Shown here: positions 8,588 through 13,455 of the stretch, one piece after another
Position numbering within the stretch: position 1 is the first letter of the stretch
Layout: every line of letters starts with the position of its first letter
Assembly: GCA_023227965.1 (NCBI GenBank)
Contig: JALOCA010000060.1
Location: 1-13,455 of the forward strand
DNA length: 13,455 nt
Direction: 5' to 3'
Source: Lentimicrobiaceae bacterium
Lineage (GTDB): Bacteria; Bacteroidota; Bacteroidia; Bacteroidales; JALOCA01
Notes under the pieces: generated by a model
Told to the model about the DNA's origin: nothing
Databases searched by the model: none
The model's input: only the letters and a program-made list of their open reading frames with translations
Program-made: the position numbers and the translations under genes

Positions 8588-9169
8588 TTAGCGGAAGAGA
8601 AAAATCACAAGTGGAAGGTAATCTTTGAGTGTGATACGGAATATTTTAAGGGCGTTGGAGATGTGCGTTTCCACGGTTTTCTGTGCAATTTGCATTTCAT
8701 CGGCGATTTCTGAATATTTCTTTTCATCGAAACGGCTCATTTCGAAAGCCCTCCGGCATTGCGGAGACAAACTGTCCAGTGTCTGTTGAATAAGCTTCTC
8801 TATCTCATAAAAAGCCAGGGAGGAGGTATCCAAACTGTTCAAGGCATCATGAATAAGACTCATACGTTGCTCAGCCAAATTACCAAGATGCCGCTTCTCT
8901 AATTTTAAATCCCGGATATATTTCAGGCACCTGTTTTTGGTCACGGTAAAAAGCCAGGCATTCAGGTTGGTCTCAATTGTCAGTTTTTCCTTGTTGTCCC
9001 ACAAGGAAGAAAACACATCCTGAATAATGTTGGAACAGGCTTCTTCGTTGCGAAGATACTGAAGTGCAAAATGGAAAATACGTCGGTAGTGCGATTTATA
9101 GATAACCTCAAACGAAGAAATATCCCCATTTTTCAATTTCCCGATTAACGAACTATCGTAGATATACAT
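8588..9169 (-). CDS. ECF-type RNA polymerase sigma-70 factor
   Basis: Alternative sigma factor expected to direct transcription of the susC/susD locus when freed by the FecR-like protein. From the ATG at 9169 it has 193 residues, normal for the Bacteroidota ECF group that pairs with FecR. Region 2 is at about 18-85 (FEVIYKSHYRRIFHFAL, NIIQDVFSSLW, LNAWLFTVTKNRCLKYIRD). Region 4 is at about 130-180 (LDSLSPQCRRAFEMSRF, YSEIADEMQIAQKTVETHI, NALKIFR), where the second motif is the helix-turn-helix. The frame extends upstream to a TTG at 9193, but that TTG is part of a perfect TAnnTTTG promoter element, so the ATG at 9169 is chosen. The protein ends in a hydrophobic tail (LPLVIFLFR), common in this group. 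It is first in the sigma-fecR-susC-susD order. Confidence 0.93.
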   Translation of the reverse strand: MYIYDSSLIGKLKNGDISSFEVIYKSHYRRIFHFALQYLRNEEACSNIIQDVFSSLWDNKEKLTIETNLNAWLFTVTKNRCLKYIRDLKLEKRHLGNLAEQRMSLIHDALNSLDTSSLAFYEIEKLIQQTLDSLSPQCRRAFEMSRFDEKKYSEIADEMQIAQKTVETHISNALKIFRITLKDYLPLVIFLFR

Positions 9170-9190
9170 TCCGACCCATTTTTTTCGATA

Positions 9191-9218
9191 CAAATGTAAG
9201 AAATTCTGACACTAGTGT
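9191..9218 (-). promoter_or_regulatory. Promoter of the sigma factor gene with adjacent palindrome
   Basis: On the minus strand TACATTTG (9191-9198) matches all eight positions of the Bacteroidota -7 element TAnnTTTG. Transcription would begin about 15-20 nt before the ATG at 9169. No -33 TTTG is present. Instead a perfect palindrome ACACTAGTGT (9209-9218) sits 10 bp upstream, in the spacer/-33 area, where an activator or repressor might bind. The rest of the 9219-9367 spacer shows only a weak, mismatched stem after the RACo-like gene and no U-run terminator. Confidence 0.5.
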
Positions 9219-9367
9219 TATGGGAGGTTCCGGTGATAAGCTTGGTTAAGATTATCCAATAGTTTTCAATTTTTAGGTTTTATTACTTCAGACATAGAGA
9301 ATTTTAAGATTACTTCTTGAATTTGACTGAATTACTAATCAAGAGAGGAGGTCCCTTCTTGTGATTT

Positions 9368-10876
9368 TTATTGAAACAGCATTTTATCCACATAGATATC
9401 CTGAAATCTAGGATCACTTTCCAGGTTGATATGAGTAGTTTTTGTCAGAATTTCTTCAATTATTTCTGGGTTTGAAAACAGGAATATCTTTGCCCCAATC
9501 AGCGCTGTATTTCCCATTTTATGAATTTTTTGCTCCTCAATTTCAACCATTCCTGTTGCGACAACATTGCCTATATTGATGTAACTTCCGAAGCCACCAG
9601 CAATATATATTTCCTGAATATCGAAAAGCTGAATCGAAAGCTTATTTGCCAGAATGGACAGACCGGCAGAAATGGCGGCTTTGGCCAACTGAAATTCGTT
9701 GATGTCCTTTTGCGTCAGGGTCACTTTCCCTGCAATATGAATTTGCTCTTCTCCTGAAATGATTTCGCCGAACATCCCGATCAGTTCCAGCTTGCGGAAA
9801 ATGGCGATGGCATCAACCAGGGCGCTACCACATATTCCCTTTGGTAAAGTATTCCCGATCACACTGGCTTCTATCTTTCCATCTACCAGATTTAGAGACG
9901 AGATTGCACCGGTTACAGCCCTCATGCCCATTGAAATATTAGCACCTTCAAAGGCTGGACCGGCTGCCGTTGATGCACAAACAATCTGGGTTTTATTTCC
10001 TATGACGATTTCTCCATTGGTTCCCAGATCAATCAGAGCTGTATAATTTTCCTTCTGGTGAAGTCCGGTTGCTGCAATCCCAGCCAGGATGTCGCTTCCC
10101 ACAAAACTTCCGATGGATGGGTAAAATTGTACTTTTTCGGTTACCTGAAATTTCCATTCCAGTTCTTCCGGATTAAATGTTTTCATGCCTAAACTATCGC
10201 TGTGAAACGGGTACATCGAAAGAGGAGAAACATCACAATTGCTAAAGATCAGTTGCATGGCCGTGTTGCCAACCAGAACCACTTTTTGAAGGTCGACTTC
10301 GTGTTTTTTTAGCATTAATTTAATCATTGTTCCGATGGCTGAACGGATTATCCGGGCCATTTCAGAAGCATTTCCATCCAGACAAGCCTGAATTCTGGAA
10401 ATCAGATCGGCACCAAATTTAACCTGCGGGTTCAGCATGGTTTCAACAGCCAGCACTTTAGCCGATGATAAGTCGATCAATTGGGCAACTACTGTGGTAG
10501 TTCCCAAGTCAACAGCCACACCGAATCCTTTTTGCGGAACGAAATCAAACTCGCTTTCGTCTGCCAGGATCAGGTGATTAAATTGTTCAATTTCGAGGGT
10601 GATATCGCCGGTACATTGGCTGAAACAGGCCAGCCTCCATTCAGGAGAAAGGCCAAGTTGTTCAATTTTCCGCTGGTGGGCATCAGTTGTTTTTATCTCC
10701 CCATCCAAAAGCCTGACTTTGCATTTTCCGCAGGTTCCTTTGCCCCCGCAAGGAAACTCAATCCCGAATTCATGAAGCACGTCAATCAACGGAGTTTGGT
10801 TGTTTACCTGCAATTCTTTGCCAAGGGGGTACAAGCAGATGGTATGTTTTTTCATGTTTATAATTTTAGGTTTCAT
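9368..10876 (-). CDS. RACo-like [2Fe-2S]/ASKHA reductive activator of corrinoid proteins
   Basis: Expected to use ATP hydrolysis and a [2Fe-2S] cluster to return inactive Co(II) corrinoid to Co(I). Read from the ATG at 10876 (502 residues). Positions below count that Met as 2, so that the upstream in-frame TTG is 1. An N-terminal ferredoxin domain spans about 10-100 with cluster ligands C44, C50, C53 and C85 (C-x5-C-x2-C-x31-C; FPCGGKGTCGKCKV, RLACFSQC). The ASKHA fold follows: first phosphate loop 121-134 (VAVDLGTTTVVAQL), second 281-293 (ALIDLGTNGEIVI), and adenosine motif 424-444 (IYIAGGFGSYINIGN). This matches the family with a DUF4445-type C-terminus; it is shorter than clostridial RACo (about 600 residues). 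The ATG overlaps the btuD stop as TGATG, implying translational coupling; ATG at 10855 (MKKHTICLYP) is an alternative start. The natural partner (a corrinoid methyltransferase or the adenosyltransferase) is not shown by sequence. Confidence 0.85.
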   Translation of the reverse strand: MKPKIINMKKHTICLYPLGKELQVNNQTPLIDVLHEFGIEFPCGGKGTCGKCKVRLLDGEIKTTDAHQRKIEQLGLSPEWRLACFSQCTGDITLEIEQFNHLILADESEFDFVPQKGFGVAVDLGTTTVVAQLIDLSSAKVLAVETMLNPQVKFGADLISRIQACLDGNASEMARIIRSAIGTMIKLMLKKHEVDLQKVVLVGNTAMQLIFSNCDVSPLSMYPFHSDSLGMKTFNPEELEWKFQVTEKVQFYPSIGSFVGSDILAGIAATGLHQKENYTALIDLGTNGEIVIGNKTQIVCASTAAGPAFEGANISMGMRAVTGAISSLNLVDGKIEASVIGNTLPKGICGSALVDAIAIFRKLELIGMFGEIISGEEQIHIAGKVTLTQKDINEFQLAKAAISAGLSILANKLSIQLFDIQEIYIAGGFGSYINIGNVVATGMVEIEEQKIHKMGNTALIGAKIFLFSNPEIIEEILTKTTHINLESDPRFQDIYVDKMLFQ

Positions 10877-11703
10877 CAATCAGACAAAGTCTCATTCCTT
10901 TTCATTTGTAAGTCGTTAATCACTTTCCCGGAAGCCAGGAAAACAGCTGGTTTGCCTGACAGAGGGTTATTTTGGGTAACTATTACGGTTTGGTAAACAT
11001 CCTCAATATTTTGGAAAGTCAGAACATCTTCCGGAGGACCTTGAGTATGTATTTTGCCTTTGTTGACCAGAATCAACCGGTCGCAGTATTCCGATGCCAG
11101 GTTCAGATCGTGAATGACCATCAGTACCGAAAGTCCCATTTCCTGGTTCAGTTGCTGCAACACATTCAGGATATGAACCTGGTGTGTAATGTCGAGGTGC
11201 GAAGTCGGTTCGTCAAGCAAAAGCAGCTGAGGTTGTTGGGTTAGGGCACGGGCAATTCCGGCAAGTTGCTGTTCACCACCACTTAATTCCGACATCAGTT
11301 GATCCTTAAACCGCCAGGTGTCGGTCATTTCCATGTACTTGTGAGCAATTTCAAAATCCTCGTCGGTTTCGAAAAAATTGAAACGGCTGTGGTACGGAAT
11401 CCGGCCCATCAGCACGTAATCTTCCACACTTATGTCGCCTGCTTCAATAAACTGGCTAACGATGGCAATGTTTTGAGCCCGCTCCCGCAGCGAAAACGAC
11501 CTCAGGTTTTTATCCGACAACAGAATTTTTCCAGATTTCAGGCCAAGGGTTCCGGTTATGGCGCGGAAAAGCGTAGTTTTTCCCGATCCGTTGGGACCAA
11601 TGATTCCGGCGAACGAACTTCTCGGAATATTGAAGTTAATATCGGACAACTGAAATTTCGGGTATCCGCAACACAGATTTTGTAGGACCAGAATATTGTT
11701 CAT
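10876..11703 (-). CDS. btuD: ABC transporter ATPase, cobalamin/Fe-siderophore type
   Basis: Cytoplasmic ATPase that powers import of a corrinoid (or siderophore) with the adjacent permease. It has 275 residues. Motifs: Walker A GPNGSGKT (36-43), Q-loop Gln84 (IVSQF), signature LSGGEQQ (140-146), Walker B LLLLDE (160-165) with D-loop SHLD, and H-loop His198 (VIHDL). All catalytic residues are present. Family members transport cobalamin, haem or iron-siderophores and are hard to tell apart by sequence. The cobO and RACo-like neighbours favour cobalamin. Its ATG overlaps the permease stop as ATGA, and its stop overlaps the next ATG as TGATG. The C-terminal extension after about 240 (NNPLSGKPAVFLASGK) is common in this subgroup. 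Confidence 0.9.
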   Translation of the reverse strand: MNNILVLQNLCCGYPKFQLSDINFNIPRSSFAGIIGPNGSGKTTLFRAITGTLGLKSGKILLSDKNLRSFSLRERAQNIAIVSQFIEAGDISVEDYVLMGRIPYHSRFNFFETDEDFEIAHKYMEMTDTWRFKDQLMSELSGGEQQLAGIARALTQQPQLLLLDEPTSHLDITHQVHILNVLQQLNQEMGLSVLMVIHDLNLASEYCDRLILVNKGKIHTQGPPEDVLTFQNIEDVYQTVIVTQNNPLSGKPAVFLASGKVINDLQMKRNETLSD

Positions 11704-12731
11704 CGGCTTTTATTAAGTGAACGGATGGAAGAACGGCTCATCATCAACAGGAAAACAACACCACCGGCAATCCCGGTAATCACCCCTATGGGTAATTCGT
11801 TGGGCGATATGATGGTGCGTGCAATGACATCGGAAAGAACCAGAAAAATGGAACCCGACAAAAAGGAACTGATCAGCAGGATCCGGTAATCGGAACCCAC
11901 CAAAAGGCGCATCAGGTGCGGGATAATCAGCCCAACAAAACCGATCACACCGGCCACCGCCACCGAAACACCGGCAAGCAGCGAGGCAAGCAGGAACAAG
12001 AGTTTGATTACGGTGTCGGTATTAATTCCGAGATGTTTGGCCTTTTCTTCGCCCAATCTCAAGGCATTGAGCGGCTGCACAAAAAAGTACGAAACGACCA
12101 GGGAAACAAAAGCCAGAATCAAGGTGATGTATATCAACATCATGTCGGGTTCATCCAATGATCCCATGATCCAGAAAATAATACCGTGCAGGTTTTCTGA
12201 ACTGGTAGTTGCCATCAGAAGCATCATGGCCGACGACGCGATGAAACTGACCATTACCCCGGTAAGCAACATGGTTTGAATATTCACACGGCCATTGCGG
12301 GTGCTGATGGTGTAAACCAGGAAAATAATCAGGAACGAACCGGCAAAACCTGCAAGGGGCAGCATAAACGACCCAACGAGTTGATGCAATCCGAATACGA
12401 TAACGAAGGCAACGCCCAATGACGCACCACCAGAAATCCCAAGCGTATAAGGCTCAACCAATGGATTGCGGTAAACACCTTGCAATAAAATGCCAGAAAG
12501 GCTGAGCGCCCCACCAACAGCAATGCCAAGCAACACGCGTGGAAAGCGGATTTGGCATAAAATGGTATATTCCATACTTTCATGCCCTTTCCGGAGAATA
12601 CTTAAAATGTCCATAAACCCGAGGTTCATTTCGCCAACCGACAGAGACAAAATCACAGAAGCAACAAGCAGGACAACTAATCCAACCAGATAGAGCGACC
12701 ATTGAAGGTATTTTTTCTGCATTTCAATCAT
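11700..12731 (-). CDS. btuC: ABC transporter permease, FecCD/BtuC family
   Basis: Polytopic inner-membrane channel of a cobalamin- or siderophore-type importer. From the ATG at 12731 it has 343 residues, typical for the family. Multiple hydrophobic segments begin with WSLYLVGLVVLLVASVILSL (11-30). Family motifs: IRFPRVLLGIAVGGALSLSG (61-80), LQGVYRNPLVEPYTLGISGG (83-102), the cytoplasmic coupling segment LGEEKAKHLGI, and GFVGLIIPHLMRLLVG. The frame stays open upstream to a TTG at 12791 inside the end of cobO, but the added residues (NFNYENEKYNQ) are polar and unlike the family. ATG at 12722 is another possible start. It lies 49 nt after the cobO stop and overlaps btuD by 4 nt. No periplasmic binding protein is seen inside the window. 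Confidence 0.9.
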   Translation of the reverse strand: MIEMQKKYLQWSLYLVGLVVLLVASVILSLSVGEMNLGFMDILSILRKGHESMEYTILCQIRFPRVLLGIAVGGALSLSGILLQGVYRNPLVEPYTLGISGGASLGVAFVIVFGLHQLVGSFMLPLAGFAGSFLIIFLVYTISTRNGRVNIQTMLLTGVMVSFIASSAMMLLMATTSSENLHGIIFWIMGSLDEPDMMLIYITLILAFVSLVVSYFFVQPLNALRLGEEKAKHLGINTDTVIKLLFLLASLLAGVSVAVAGVIGFVGLIIPHLMRLLVGSDYRILLISSFLSGSIFLVLSDVIARTIISPNELPIGVITGIAGGVVFLLMMSRSSIRSLNKSR

Positions 12732-12780
12732 GCCGGAACGTTTATTTCGTATAATCTGATTATATTTTTCATTCTCATAG

Positions 12781-13314
12781 TTAAAATTCAATTCCCTGAC
12801 GACTTTTTATTTTCCGGTCGTAAGGATGTTTCACCTTCTGAATGTAGCTCACGTAATCGGCCACTTCAATCAGGCCGTCGCTGGCACCCCTGCCTGTGAG
12901 GACCAGCTCCAGATTGAATGGTTTCAGGGCAATGAATTCGAGCAATTCGGTTTCGGCCAGTGTGCCATCACGTACCGAGATCAGGATTTCATCCAGAACA
13001 AGCAAATCAGGCTTCTCCTTTTGAATAAATGCAGCAAGTTGGGCCAATCCGTCTATTACATCGTTCCGGCTGCTTTCCCGTGTCACTTCCGTGTTAAACG
13101 ACCAGTGCCCTTTAGTAAAACCAAGGATGGTTGCACCAAGATTCTGTTAACCTTGAATTTCATTGTAGCCGTACAGTTCGGGCTGTTTATTGAAATGCGC
13201 GTAACAAACTTTCATCCCATGGCCCAGCGCACGAACAGCCAAACCTATCGAGGCCGTAGTTTTTCCTTTTCCTTCGCCAGTGTATATGTGTATTAATCCT
13301 TTTTTTAGTTGCAT
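12781..13314 (-). pseudogene. cobO: Corrinoid adenosyltransferase, CobA/CobO/BtuR type, interrupted by an in-frame TAA
   Basis: The family transfers the adenosyl group of ATP to Co(I) corrinoids, making the coenzyme form of B12. From the ATG at 13314 the frame runs 177 codons to the stop at 12783-12781, the usual family length, with one internal TAA at 13149-13147 (codon 56). Before it: P-loop GEGKGKTT (13-20) and RALGHGMKVCYAHF. After it, in the same frame: NLGATILGF, the Walker-B-like LLVLDEI (about 104-109), LVLTGRG, and the conserved tail VKHPYDRKIKSRQGIEF. No second lesion is seen. The surrounding GYNEIQG-stop-QNLGA suggests an original Leu codon TTA changed by one base. The 3' fragment has no ATG, only a GTG at 13086, and lacks the ATP-binding loop. 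It is therefore a young pseudogene, a readthrough gene or a sequence error. It lies upstream of btuC in the same operon. Confidence 0.88.
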
Positions 13315-13325
13315 ATCATATGGTT

Positions 13326-13346
13326 ATTGAATATTGAATATTGATT
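13326..13346. repeat. Short tandem 7-mer repeat upstream of cobO
   Basis: ATTGAAT occurs twice in tandem, followed by ATTGATT, 12-32 nt upstream of the cobO ATG. The 77-bp spacer is AT-rich. It also has a direct repeat TTGACCA (13362-13368 and 13375-13381). No clear TAnnTTTG promoter is seen, so cobO may be read from further upstream. Function unknown. Confidence 0.35.
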
Positions 13347-13391
13347 CTTAAATATTTTACATTGACCAAGATGCTTGACCACTGCGGCAAC

Positions 13392-13455
13392 TTACTGAAC
13401 ATCTCCGCCCAGCACCCTGTATACATAATCCAGATCGCAGCATTCCCGGATATGG
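13392..13455 (-). CDS. C-terminal end of an unidentified protein (cut by the right edge)
   Basis: One minus-strand frame reads in from the edge and ends at TAA (13394-13392), giving 20 residues, HIRECCDLDYVYRVLGGDVQ. It contains a Cys-Cys pair and an ordinary mix of residues. Another frame is open further, to the TAA at 13360-13358, but reads as a Ser/Arg/Cys/Gly-rich string unlike a protein end. The stop lies 77 nt before the cobO ATG on the same strand, so this is probably the preceding gene of the corrinoid operon. The family cannot be recognised from so short a tail. Confidence 0.45.
   Translation of the reverse strand, partial: HIRECCDLDYVYRVLGGDVQ

Noticed and set aside
9340..9367. Intrinsic terminator after the RACo-like gene
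   Set aside because: The stem (CAAGA/TCTTG with further mismatched pairs) is interrupted, leaves almost no loop and has no U tract.
10481..10996. A 171-codon plus-strand frame, and other plus-strand frames such as 11299-11685, 12826-13296 and 1094-1420
   Set aside because: All lie opposite well-supported minus-strand genes and show no domain, signal or sensible neighbour relation.
12732..12791. Extended btuC start at the TTG at 12791
   Set aside because: It would overlap the cobO end and add a polar, non-family N-terminus; the ATG at 12731 gives normal FecCD length.
13086..13086. Treating the 101-codon 3' part of cobO as a separate gene starting at GTG
   Set aside because: It lacks the ATP-binding loop and any ATG, and it continues the same frame and family as the upstream 55 codons, so it is the rest of an interrupted gene.
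13370..13400. Possible cobalamin riboswitch box (GACCACTGC resembling GCCACTG) upstream of cobO
   Set aside because: One short resemblance on the plus strand only, overlapping the end of the preceding gene; no B12-box core or paired stems could be found on the minus strand.

Overview
The window looks like a chromosomal piece of a Bacteroidota bacterium, probably Bacteroidales/Marinilabiliales-like (the lineage is an inference). The grounds are a SusC/SusD pair, an ECF sigma factor and FecR-type anti-sigma factor in front of it, a TAnnTTTG-type promoter element, and the lack of clear Shine-Dalgarno sites. All recognised genes lie on the minus strand, so the order of transcription runs from high to low coordinates. 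No tRNA, rRNA, CRISPR array, insertion sequence or phage gene was seen.

Corrinoid block (about 13455 down to 9368). The tail of an unidentified gene enters from the right edge. It is followed by a cobO-type corrinoid adenosyltransferase, a BtuC/FecCD-type permease, a BtuD-type ATPase, and a RACo-like [2Fe-2S]/ASKHA protein that reductively activates corrinoid proteins. The last three joins are tight: a 49-nt gap, an ATGA overlap and a TGATG overlap, so this is probably one transcript. Together the genes would import a corrinoid, adenosylate it, and return an inactivated Co(II) corrinoid to Co(I). The cobO frame carries an in-frame TAA at codon 56 with intact family motifs on both sides, so it is a recent pseudogene, a readthrough case or a sequence error.

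Glycan-sensing block (about 9218 down to 2342). An ECF sigma-70 factor, a FecR-like anti-sigma factor, a SusC-type TonB-dependent transporter with an N-terminal STN signalling domain, and a SusD-type surface lipoprotein follow in that order. This is the standard layout of a trans-envelope regulated polysaccharide utilisation locus: substrate binding at SusC/SusD is relayed through the STN domain to FecR, which releases the sigma factor. A perfect 17-bp hairpin follows susD.

Rhamnosidase block (2101 down to the left edge). After a 240-bp spacer holding two palindromes comes the N-terminal 700 residues of a GH78-type alpha-L-rhamnosidase. It has a Tat-like signal and an inserted discoidin-like domain, and it is cut by the window edge. 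It points to a rhamnose-containing glycan as the substrate of the neighbouring SusC/SusD pair.

Nothing here looks like a wholly new system. The most interesting points are the interrupted cobO and the RACo-like activator placed inside a B12 uptake/adenosylation operon.
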